Shown in pieces: positions 10,640 through 20,258 of a DNA stretch of 60,000 nucleotides. The DNA comes from Membranipora membranacea. Its lineage: Eukaryota; Bryozoa; Gymnolaemata; Cheilostomatida; Membraniporidae. The notes under the pieces were generated by a model. That model did no database searches and had not been told where the DNA came from. It worked only from the letters and a program-made list of their open reading frames with translations. Numbering within the stretch: position 1 is the stretch's first letter; each line of letters starts with the position of its first letter. Where the stretch lies: the NCBI GenBank assembly GCA_914767715.1, contig OU612071.1:23125681-23185680 (forward strand), read 5' to 3'. Made by a program: the position numbers and the translations under genes.

Positions 10640-11220
10640 ATTAATTGTATCACTAGAGCTGTGCTATTTTTTATTGATATTTATCTCGATCATACTCAGT
10701 TTTGTCCTTCCTATGTCTTAGTCTGTTGCAGTAGGTGTCTGTGTGGAGAGTGCCACACTGCCAATAGTTTTGCTAGCAGCTGATATCACCACAACTGACA
10801 ACTTATAAATTATTCAAATTATCAGATTTCACTTGCTTTATTTGTTAAGTTATCTCCACATGAAAAAGTAGAAGACAACTTCCGAAGGTCACTTTAACTA
10901 GAGTGGTCTCATAAATACTTGTAACTTCAATGAAATGTGAATCATAATAATGGAAAGCTTCATCTTCATTCATATCCCTTGCCGTCTCTTGTTTTGCAGG
11001 TTGAGGTACATGTGTTGCACAATGATAATGTACAATGACTTAGACTCGAAATCTCGTCGATTAACACAATTCTTCATCCTCCTCTAATGACTGATCTCTA
11101 ACTGTGTACTGGTCACATGGTGAGTAAGCAGTAAGTAGCTCTGAGGCGATGAAATCGGTAGTCTGAGCCTGAAATATCTTATGATGACAAACTTCTTTGC
11201 CTCTTATGATGTCCAATATT
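10640..11220. other. Intronic or intergenic AT-rich stretch
   Basis: I see no coding or RNA feature between exon B and the foldback element. Sequence around 10860-10880 resembles 12140-12180 (ccacatgaaaaagtagaagacaact), consistent with duplication of the exon B segment to make the exon B' segment. Confidence 0.4.
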
Positions 11221-11227
11221 GCATTAA

Positions 11228-11686
11228 TAATAAACCTAGACAGGACACCATATACAGCTGAAGCGAGGCACTTAATTGTGGGGCGACGTCATGAAAGGTG
11301 TTCAAGCAATGATGCTATCATTGAATTACTGTCCATAATCCAGGTTTTTTGTTAATAAATCGATCAATTCTGATTGGATTTTGGCTTTAAAAATTGCTAT
11401 ACAATCAGCAGCATCTTGTTGTCAACTTGATGCTATTTCTTGTTCTTTTTTTTGCTCAAAATTAGTATCAAACTGTTCAAGAGAAGCTGCTAAATCTATT
11501 GTAATTTTCAAACTCAAACTCCGATCAAAAACGATTGAGTTATCGACAGAAAACCTCGATTTTGGACAGTAAATCAATGATAGCATCATTGCTTCTACGC
11601 CTCCCAATGTTGTAACATCGCCCACAATAAAATGCCTCAGTGCCTCAATGCTACTGCTCCATAAAGTGTCCTCTCTAGGTGTATTA
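11228..11686. mobile_element. TTAA-flanked foldback MITE
   Basis: An inverted repeat of about 459 bp flanked on both sides by TTAA (11224-11227 and 11687-11690). The left end reads taataaacctagacagg and the right end, reverse-complemented, taatacacctagagagg. Inner arms pair about 11265-11400 with about 11500-11645 (both carry aagcaatgatgctatcattg), leaving a loop of about 100 bp. TTAA target duplications are known for piggyBac, Kolobok and Sola3 elements. It encodes nothing convincing. The TIR core cctagacagg is shared with the 2.7-kb element at 20259-22930, so both belong to one family. Confidence 0.8.
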
Positions 11687-11734
11687 TTAAGTCTAGGGGT
11701 GCTCCTAACGTTGCTTGTGTTGCGTTTTTGACAG

Positions 11735-11827
11735 ACAGATTGGATGCAGCGGTTAGGTTAGAGATGTCGATACTCAGTATATTAAGACCAGTAGGAGATG
11801 ATCTGAGGAACAATCTGATGTCTCTAG
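11735..11827 (+). CDS. Exon B', paralogue of exon B
   Basis: Classical splice sites flank 93 bp: acceptor ttgcgtttttgacag and donor tctctag/gtgagt. It encodes DRLDAAVRLEMSILSILR then PVGDDLRNNLMSL in the same entry phase as exon B. The exit phase differs from B (93 versus 85 bp), so if the two are alternatives they would lead into different downstream frames or exons. It lies 45 bp from the end of the foldback MITE. Confidence 0.55.
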
Positions 11828-12205
11828 GTGAGTATATTAAAATCTATCATCAGTCTGCTAATCAGAAGACATATTCAACTTGGATCTTTCAAACCCCAAA
11901 TAAAGCCGTGTTAGTCTGACTGTTCATTACTTGAAGTGTTGGTCTTGAATTGAAGGATATATTCTGCACTGTTACTGTAAATTCACATGTAGGGAGTGCC
12001 AAGAGGTGCTCAAGCACTATAAGCTCCTCACCTGGCACCATGTTATGGTAAAGGCCTGCAGCCAGATGCTTTGACTTGAGGCCTACAGCAGTTGGACCAA
12101 ATCATGTAAAATCTTCCATTTCACTCATAACACTTGTGAAGTTATTCCCACATGTGAAATTAGAAGACAACTTCTAAAGATCAATTACACTTATTTCCTG
12201 CAGGA

Positions 12206-12325
12206 GTTTGATCCAGTTTGCCTGCATTCTCAGTTTCTCCCTCTCAACTGAAAATCTGCAGTTGCTAGAGCAGTTGCTAGAGGTGGGGGGCGGTGAAACT
12301 GAGAATGCAGGCAAACTGGAACGGA
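12206..12325. repeat. Short inverted repeat (MITE-like hairpin)
   Basis: About 120 bp with arms of roughly 30 bp: ccagtttgcctgcattctc on the left and its reverse complement gagaatgcaggcaaactgg on the right. The loop contains a 12-bp direct repeat (gttgctagagca / gttgctagaggt). It may be a tiny non-autonomous element; no target duplication was determined. Confidence 0.7.
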
Positions 12326-12589
12326 TTTTGGACTATGTCATCACAGCATTGATCTTTAAGTTTTTAAATTAACATTTCTGCCCTTAAAAAAGTGTGATAT
12401 AGTGTAGCCTCAGACTTTTTCTACCAGCATTGCCACATGTTGACAAATAATTTGCAGACTAGAAACAAAGTTTTTATCTGCCATATATTTCTGTCCCTAT
12501 TTTGGACACTCAGTTTTGCAAATACTCCACCCACTCCCAAGTTAGGAAAAATGTTAAAACTGCGCCTTATTTTGTTATCTTTGAGAATT

Positions 12590-13240
12590 AAATTGGCGCA
12601 TTCTTACCCGGGTGGCAGCAGTAGTAGGTTTTCATCTTTACTCCTAAGTAAAAGTCAACTTTTGTAACTTTTGTAAGGGTTATCCCCTCGTTTGATAGTG
12701 GAGGATAACTCTATATTGTTGGTTTTCAAAAGCAGTTCTAAGAGAGAAAACAATGGACATGTCTACAGGGAAAACAATAACCTTTAAGTTTCTTCTTGAC
12801 TGGCTTGCACAAACACAAACACACAAGCTTTTTTACACCCAAATGTGTCTGCTGTGAAAGAGAAGCTTTTCCGTTCGTCTGACATCTGGGCACCTCTACC
12901 AGCTTCTTTATATTGAAGAAGCCTCTTTTTTTTCTCAAACCAAGCTATGATGCTTTTTCTCTGTCAGGAATTTGGTCTCAGACATAATTCATTAATCCCA
13001 TTAGCCTTATATCGTCAATTTGAGCAGCTTGTAAATCCTTATAGCAGATATCCAACCTTAAAATTACCGTGATGATTATTTTTAGATCACAGTCATCGTT
13101 TCCCCAGTTCCACACTTACACTGTTGCAGTTGCCTGTGGTGTTTGTCTCTGATTTTGATCTTGATCACATCGCTAATATTGCAGGTTTTTTTTCAAAGAT
13201 TGACTTCCAGTGAGTATTTTGATGAGGTTATTATAGCTCA
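12590..13240 (+). repeat. Dispersed repeat R1, copy 2
   Basis: A long copy with the upstream block (ttatcccctcgtttgatag) shared with the copy at 30790. It then has the cttgactggcttgcacaaa, cctctaccagcttctttata and tcccagttccacactta blocks. A short frame at 12738-12938 on the minus strand is incidental. Same orientation as all other R1 copies. Confidence 0.6.
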
Positions 13241-14125
13241 TTGTCTGCATTTCTTTTTGCTGTGCTGAGTATTAGTTAGCTGGATACTAACCTAATTTCA
13301 AGATTTTTGTTTCACCAATCTTGATGAAAAATGAGATCATATCATATGAATAAAAATAAAAAAAGCCAAATCTCACAAATCTTAATGTTCAGAGTCCTAG
13401 TTGTTAAAACAGTCATCATCAAATTAATCTGTTTGATGGCATTAGCTATCCAATTGTTTTGCTGCGCATCATCCTCCGGGGAAACAAAATTCCAATCTGT
13501 CGAATTTACTGGTCATCGTCACAGCCTGCTGCTTTTCATCGGCAACCTTCATTGATTAAGATTTTGAGATCAATTTTAAAGGAAGAGTTAGACGTCTGGA
13601 GTAAGAAGTTAGTTAAAGTGGATAGGGAGAGGGGCGACACGGGGTTAATCGTAATTGCTACTGACAAGCAAAACTATTGAACAATGAGTGTAATGTCCAG
13701 CTTAGATATGCCTCTTTTAGCCCAGTCCACGTTGCATTTGGATTTTGCAGGAATTGAGCTAGAATGTTTCAAGTGTGACTGAGACTGAGGGTAACACCTG
13801 TGCCCTTGCAGCTTTGCAGACATCCTAACTAAGAGTTAGAGTGAATACCATTGCATTGTTTATGTGCTTTTGTATTGGTGTAAACAGGTAATGAGGATTA
13901 ATTTCCTGTTCTACTTAAACATAAAATAGAGTAGTAGGTAGTGGCAATTAATTCCACCTATTGTAATGGTATGTAATAATCCTGATACACCGATACTAAA
14001 AATAATCTCAAGGAAATGAAAGTGAATCAGAGAGTCATATTTCTAAAGAACAGCACATAGAGAAGCTAATCTCATCAAAGCCATAACACAGGTCGATACA
14101 GGTCAATAGAGAAGGACTTTCAAAT
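13241..14125. other. No recognised feature
   Basis: AT-rich sequence with short overlapping open frames (13331-13680, plus strand). They lack splice support and do not repeat elsewhere in the window. Confidence 0.4.
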
Positions 14126-14129
14126 TGAA

Positions 14130-15240
14130 GATAATAACGTTTTACCTAAAGGAGAAATTATATCGCTACAGTCCTGTTGATAAACTGTAGTTTTATACCA
14201 GCATATAATAATAAAATATGTTCTCATAAGATATAGGATTGGGACCAGATGAATTAAATATAGAAGTGAAAGATTAAACAAGTCAAGTCATTTCAGATCT
14301 CTCAGCAATCATAAAAACAGTAATCAACCAAAATTATCAAGTTGTAAAATTTCAGTAATAAAAATTACTTACCTACAAAATGGTTACATACACTATTGCT
14401 TACTTTTTCTTTGCCCTCGTTTCAAAACCCAGCAGCCATTGCAGTTTTGGCCTTGTACGTTTCATGCCCAACACATCCTTTGTCATGTACGACATTGAGT
14501 GTGGTATTGAAGCTTTCTACATGTGCTGTAGACATGTCCTCAACATACAGGTGGGCGTTCTTGTACATGTGGGACTTTTCTAGAGCGTCTGTCAGTAGTT
14601 GGACAGACCTCTCACTTAATACCGGCCTCTTTGTGGGGTTATAAAACCGTCCTGCTGCTGTGTCAGGTTTGCAGCGAGAGATGCTGAGGCAGATGGTGTG
14701 ATCACCCTGGTAGTGTTTGATACAGTTGACAAAAGCTCTAATCTTTTCTGCCCTTCATTAGAATTCTTCAGGCAGATTTTTGCATGTACTCTGATATTAT
14801 GGGGCTTGTTCTCGAGCTCATTGTGCCATGGACTCGTTTTGGTCCCTTAGAGATGTTCTGTAAGGATTTTTCTAGCTGTTTTAACCCATGCCAGTTGTCT
14901 AGCTGGTTGAGGGTCTCTTGGTGCTCCTCTCTTGCATACTTGCTGATGCTAGCATTATTGGTCATGGCAATGCTTGGCGATTGAGATATTTTGTGCCTTT
15001 AGCGAGTTATAAATGCTAACTGTTCCTAGTTCTTTGTGTCTCTGGGCCACACTTTCATCCTCGATTGCTTGTTCCCTTTCCCCGCTCTCCTTGGTAAGAG
15101 CACTACTCAAGGTTTAAAAGTCGCCTGAAGAATCAAATATTAAAGTTATTGTCAAACTATTATCTTCCACTGGGTAAGATCAAAGATTATAAATAGGTAA
15201 GATTATTGTCCGATGTTTAGCCTTATAATTGGGATAAATC
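14130..15240 (-). mobile_element. DDE transposon, copy 1 (degenerate transposase)
   Basis: The whole interval aligns in the same orientation with 46583-47715. On the minus strand it encodes fragments of a transposase: SISKYAREEHQETLNQ then LDNWHGLKQLEKSLQNIS (a D-x-WHG-x-K motif near 14880), and farther down VEDMSTAHVESFN, the probable catalytic-Glu region near 14540. I recall a multicopy animal hypothetical family with the motifs TDARHG, HDxN, DTWHG and VESFN in that order, but cannot name its superfamily. This copy has stops and frameshifts and a disrupted first-Asp region. The coding part spans roughly 14370-15000. Confidence 0.7.
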
Positions 15241-16514
15241 TTGTATTATAAAAATAAGTTCACACATGGACTGAAACCAAACATCTTCACATTCTTGAAC
15301 TTAGTGTTTCTAGTGTAATGAATTTTTAGCTGGTATTCTATCAAGTTTATCATTATAGAGTTATATCAAATGTAAAATGTAATATGATAATCTGGGCATT
15401 GAAGACTAGCAACATCCACAAATCAAATGTTCAGTTTCACTTGATGATAACCAGTACCAAGTTTGAGTAGGCATGACACAATAGTCTTACTTCATCAAGA
15501 TTCCATTTGCCTCATAATTATCCATTCACTCATTGATAAAATCTACTTACATATTCGTTCTGCAAGCTACTACTCTAAGTAAATGGAGCTAGTAGGTAGT
15601 AAATAGTGACAATGGATTATGACATTTTCCCTGTAGCAGTAATGGACTTGGACTCTCAGACAAATCGGAACATTCTGGTCTCTCTCTTCATCATAACTTC
15701 ACTGTAACAGACAGACCTCTGGTCATAAATTACTAATTTCCTTTTAAGAAAAAAGCCACCAATATCAACATTTCCCCATCAGGTAATGGTATACCATGCA
15801 CACCGAGAATTATTATAATGAACCATGAAGCTTTTTCCCTAACTGGGATGGGTCCTGCCAATTTGCAGGAGCAAACTTTGTTAGCCTGTCTTCTGACCAC
15901 CAGACAAGGCCATTGGACATCATCCTCCATATTTGTAGGGAACCTTCGCCAAATGAGGAAATCTGGGAGGGTGCAAATTGCTTGTAGCTGCCTTGGTTTC
16001 TTTTATTGGTCAAGAATAACTTCTCTCAGTTACACATATCTGCAGGCATCGAATAGCCCACATATAGGAAATGAAGTGGTTCTTTATTACAAGAGAAAGA
16101 GTGTAGGGATGAAGCAATTAGGGAAAAATAAAGATGTAAACGTTTTCCTGCTACTTTAGTAGGGAGACCTTATTTTCCAGCTCATTCCTAGTTTGACTAC
16201 ACACTCCTATATACTCCTTCTCTTCGTCTGGTCTACTTTAGCTATACATGAGGGAATTTAAGTTACCTACTCCAACTAATGGCATTTATTTGGGGAGTTT
16301 GGATGCCAGTGTGCACTTTGTGCAATAACAAATAACATAATTATACTCAATAGGCGATAGAAATAAATAGCCTGATATCAATGTGGTTACAAGTATTGGA
16401 TTAATTTCATACAATATGAAGAAAACTGGACGGAAATGGACAGGACTATACAAAACATAAAAAAATCTAAAAACACACTCTCCTAACCCCTCACTCCAAC
16501 GCATATTTCTTTCG
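15241..16514. other. Unassigned stretch with overlapping frames
   Basis: Frames of 65-113 codons overlap on both strands between 15733 and 16159. None shows a domain I recognise, and choosing a strand is not justified. The rest is AT-rich. Confidence 0.4.
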
Positions 16515-17110
16515 TCAAACCCTCTTCCATAGGTCTCTATCTTTCCTCCTGAGGTATGTTGTAGCCATCACGCCCAACTCTCGCTTCACCTTAAACAAGC
16601 CTGTATTGTTATTACACATATTACAATATATATTGTGGTTATGAATAAATGTAAGTGATATTGTATAACGACACATCAATCTACCGACATTCAAAGAGAG
16701 ATAGGGTGGACACACCGAATCAACAACACCCGGATCTTTGATTTTTTTTTCTTTGTATAAAATAAATCCTGGTTTTTCAGGTGCAATTTTTTTCCCACCT
16801 GAAATATGTGAAGCTATTCTGTCTGGCTGAAAACTTAGCTCCACCACCAGCTGTTTTTATATTGATGCAGACTTTTTTTCTCGTTTTGGTTTTTCCTTTT
16901 TTCCTGCCATTGTCTATGAGGTTTAGCATAAATATTACGAATCACTTTGATACTGTCCTTTTGAGCAACAATATTTCTGGCAGGGGATTCATCCTCAGTG
17001 GTGCCCTGTTGTTCATCTTGAGGACTCGTTCATAGTTTCACCAGTTCCACACTTAGATTGTTACAGTTGACCGTGTTGTTGCCACTCATCTCTGTGACAT
17101 GGCCCCTAAA
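16515..17110 (+). repeat. Dispersed repeat R1, copy 3 (long)
   Basis: This copy matches 23890-24500 over most of its length: the block attcaaagagagataggg, the T-run with ttcaggtgcaat, cacctgaaatatgtg, ctgtctggctg, the gccattgtctatgaggttta block, and agttccacacttagattg. The open frames on both strands here are by-products of the repeat. Confidence 0.7.
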
Positions 17111-17302
17111 GTAACTATTTATTCTGGTGACGAGGAAGTCTAGTGAGTTTTTCACTCCATAATTAATGGATATCTTAAAAGTGAGTAAACTTGGACAAGA
17201 AAGCGTTTTGAAATTTAACACCAGTGCAATTATGAATAGATTGTCATTCATCGAAGGATGCTATTGACAATACACCTGTTTATACACCTTGTACAGTGAA
17301 TC

Positions 17303-17738
17303 AGTCTACGCACTTTGCAAGGTTTGCTTGGATTTTTCCTCTCATTACTACTACATTAATCGTACTTCATATAGCCTAAGGGTCCAATAATACACATTGC
17401 ATGACCTTTTGTCAATGTCATGAATGACCGCCCTTATTCAAAATTAAAGAAATTCTGGCTGAGAATTTCGTCACTACTTGGCAGTGAATATCTCTGCTTG
17501 TTGGTATTCCCCAAACATGAGGGTACTTTTCCCAGAGTCTGACTGGGAAACTCTCAATACCTGGAGCAATATAGTAGATGGCATGAATCGAAATCAATAG
17601 ATATTGCAGTTTTTGTGCTCCCCTTTATAACTTATTATATCTAAGAGCAGACAACTCCAGCAAGATCCTCCATTGTTCTCAGAATTTCCCACGCCGGGGC
17701 TGTCGGGCGGTGGGCAAAAGTCTGAGAAGCTCAGACTA
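17303..17738 (+). repeat. Dispersed repeat R2, copy 1
   Basis: About 440 bp, estimated 85-90% identical by eye to 45596-46032, same orientation. It starts agtctacgcact and ends gctcagacta, so its ends are weakly inverted (agtct / agact). Near the 3' end there is a GC-rich hairpin (ctcaga..tttcccacgcc pairing with gggcggtgggca..tctgag, about 17690-17735). It looks like a non-autonomous element; I see no coding capacity. Confidence 0.75.
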
Positions 17739-18655
17739 ATGGTGAATCTGTATTGAAACCTCGCTGCTATTTACATAAATGATTTATCACCGCTATTATT
17801 CAATAATAAATGTTAACCAGGATTGTATTGCTGTATGTCTGCATGAAAATTAAGCTTTGGCCTTGTGTGCATGGCAGTACCTCATCATTTACTGCTTCTT
17901 GTAAGATGGCTGCTATTCTATGTCTTTCTTTCATCAGATCTTTCATCAGATCTTTCTTCAGTTCCCTATTGCTGGCTATCTTAGCATCCATATTCCACAA
18001 ACATTGAGAGCTCCAAGTTATTCAGGAGATCAGATAAATTTACTAAAACAGGGGGTTATCAGCAAAGCAAGGAGAAAAAAGACCCTTTACTTCTCACTCC
18101 GTCTTTTGTTTCGAATATATAAAAATATCAAAAGCCCTTGTTTCTTTCTCCACTGAATCTCAAGTTATACTTGTTTGAAGGCAGTACAATATATCACATC
18201 ATTTGACACTTAATGACTCCATGCAACCAGTACAACCTCCATCAGGTTTTCATTTCCATGTACTTACCCTCCTAGTTTGCTCGTTGAGGGTATTAGTCCG
18301 CAACTGTAACTCTGAATTGGTCAACCTTTTGGGTGGTTTAAGATTCAGCATTGGCAAGTGTTTTCCAGTCCTCGCTATCTTAGTCGCGCACCTCTACAAA
18401 TATAAGAGTCCACGTCCACATGATCATACCAATATCTTAGAGTGCTATTTTTTTCCATTCATGACTTAGCACCTTTATACAATGGAGCACCTCTAGTTCG
18501 TTGTATGGTGGGTACGGTAGTAGGTAAAAGGAGAGTTTGTAAAAGTGAGCCCAACAGGTGTTTGAAGGTTAGGAATATGACCATCTAGGCTGGTTTTCTA
18601 CCAGGAAGTCGCGTTAATTATATCTCAGCCATACTTAATATGAGAAAGTGAATTA
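17739..18655. other. Stretch with a possible minus-strand exon
   Basis: A 66-codon minus-strand frame (17800-18000) contains ELKKDLMKDLMKERHRIAA, encoded partly by a 12-bp direct repeat (atctttcatcag at about 17938). It has donor-like gtactg after a Glu codon, but no other support. Nothing is visible in the remainder. Confidence 0.35.
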
Positions 18656-18659
18656 ATTG

Positions 18660-19742
18660 AACATCTTACATCTTACTTACTAGCAAGAGCTTTGTGAATC
18701 TTTGGGCTCGAGGTTACGGTGAGGCTGTCCGTAATGCGTATCTCCTGTTTTGAGGGGCAGCCAATGTTTGTTGCAGATAGCCAGTGCTGAGAAACCACGT
18801 CATGGATGATCTGGATGAAATTGCTATTATTTGCCTGAAAGGCAGCAGGTTCTTGAACAAGTAGCACATCCTGGACATGAACGTCAGGCCATCAAGAATG
18901 AAGGAGATACAGGCATGCATTGATGTCCCTGTCATCTAGCTTGTATGAAGTATTAAGTATGTGGATCAATGGTTTACTATTAGGAGCAGAGTTTAGCTGT
19001 TGAAGTATATTCGAATCTACAGGATTATCCTGTGGTTGTTTATGTTTGGTATCTGTGTCTCAAGGAAGCTCTGGCCTGAGCCTTCATGGACAGTTGGTTC
19101 TTTTTTTTTGAGTGATGTAGAATATGACTGTCTCGTCAAAACTGCTTCTCTCGTGCCTTTAAGATGACGCAGAGTCGGTGCAGTAACTGTTGTCTGGCTG
19201 AGTAAGGCTGTCAAACCTTCATGGAGGGAAGTTACGTGCCTGTATGTTTCGTCATAAGTTACATTTCTCAGCTGGTTTAGTATGTCACGGCATTCCAGTC
19301 TCAAGTTTAGCTGTTTTCTTATGTCGGGTGCAGTAGCTTGGTCTGTTGAGATTCTAGCAGAGATATGAGCTGTTAGGTTAAAAGGGGAATCATCTACTTC
19401 AGCAGGAGCTATGAGTGATTGAGAATCTACAGTGAACCATGGATTCTCTTCGATATTTCAACACTGTAAATATATGTTTGCAGGGAAATATTGTTGAGCT
19501 AAAATCTCTGCAACTGCATGTCACATCTGGCAGAAAGACCATGTAGGAGGCACCATCAGAACCAGACACCTGAAAACAGTTGTCGCCTATCTTTGTTGTC
19601 ACTTCCAGGTTCCTGTAGTCCTCTAATCGCTTGATACAGTGGTGTATCATCTGTGATGGCCTGTGGTGTAACCAAGCAGGACTGGATTGTTTGTGGTTTT
19701 TCGCCAAAGTCCTCATGATACCGTTTTCATGGGAGTACCCTA
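18660..19742 (-). pseudogene. MULE-type SWIM zinc-finger plus Ulp1-like peptidase remnant
   Basis: Read from 19742 downward after an acceptor (ttttag). First comes a helical region, then a SWIM zinc finger VTCSCRDFSSTIFPCKHIF (C-x-C...C-x-H; about 19450-19510). After one frameshift near 19440 comes a linker with ECRDILNQLRNVTYD, and last a region resembling C48/Ulp1 peptidases. That region contains KLDDRDINACLYLL, NFIQIIHDVVSQHW (catalytic-type His) and ITDSL (Asp position). One in-frame stop lies near 18890, and no Cys-containing C-terminal block is visible. SWIM domains are typical of MULE transposases. The transposase core is missing here but appears elsewhere (39.95-40.28 and 55.87-56.07 kb). 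Confidence 0.75.
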
Positions 19743-20254
19743 AAACAAATTTAAACCGATGTCAAACATTATTGCATATCTCATCAAAACATAGAATTGT
19801 GGACACGATAAATCATTAGCTAAATCCAAATAATGACTTCTTGAGAAAATATGTTTTCGTTTGAAAGTTGAATAGAATGTTGGAGCAGGAGGTTTGGTTT
19901 GGTTTGAGCCTCCCTGGTTTTAGATACATGACAAAAAGTACTCAGAGTGATCCTTCCAATGAAGAAGGAAGCATAAGTCTAGTAAATAATAATAAAGCAA
20001 GAAGTATGGGTTCAAACTCCCTCACGAAAGCAACTCAAATCTTTGCAATGATTAAAATGACTATGCTAGGAGTTAACAATTCATTAACAAAATTTGGAAA
20101 TTATCGAGTCACCAATGTGCGAATGCTAGAAGAACCAAGGAGTCGAAGGGGAATAATGAATTAAATAGTTGTCTACCGGGTGCATTTACATCTCTCAACC
20201 TGACAGTTTGATATGTGGATGCTTCTTGATATCTCACAGGTTCATTGCATATAT
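19743..20254. other. No recognised feature
   Basis: A 98-codon plus-strand frame (19868-20164) is Asn/Ser/Lys-rich and shows no domain, repeat or splice support. It directly precedes the large foldback element. Confidence 0.4.
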
Positions 20255-20258
20255 TTAA

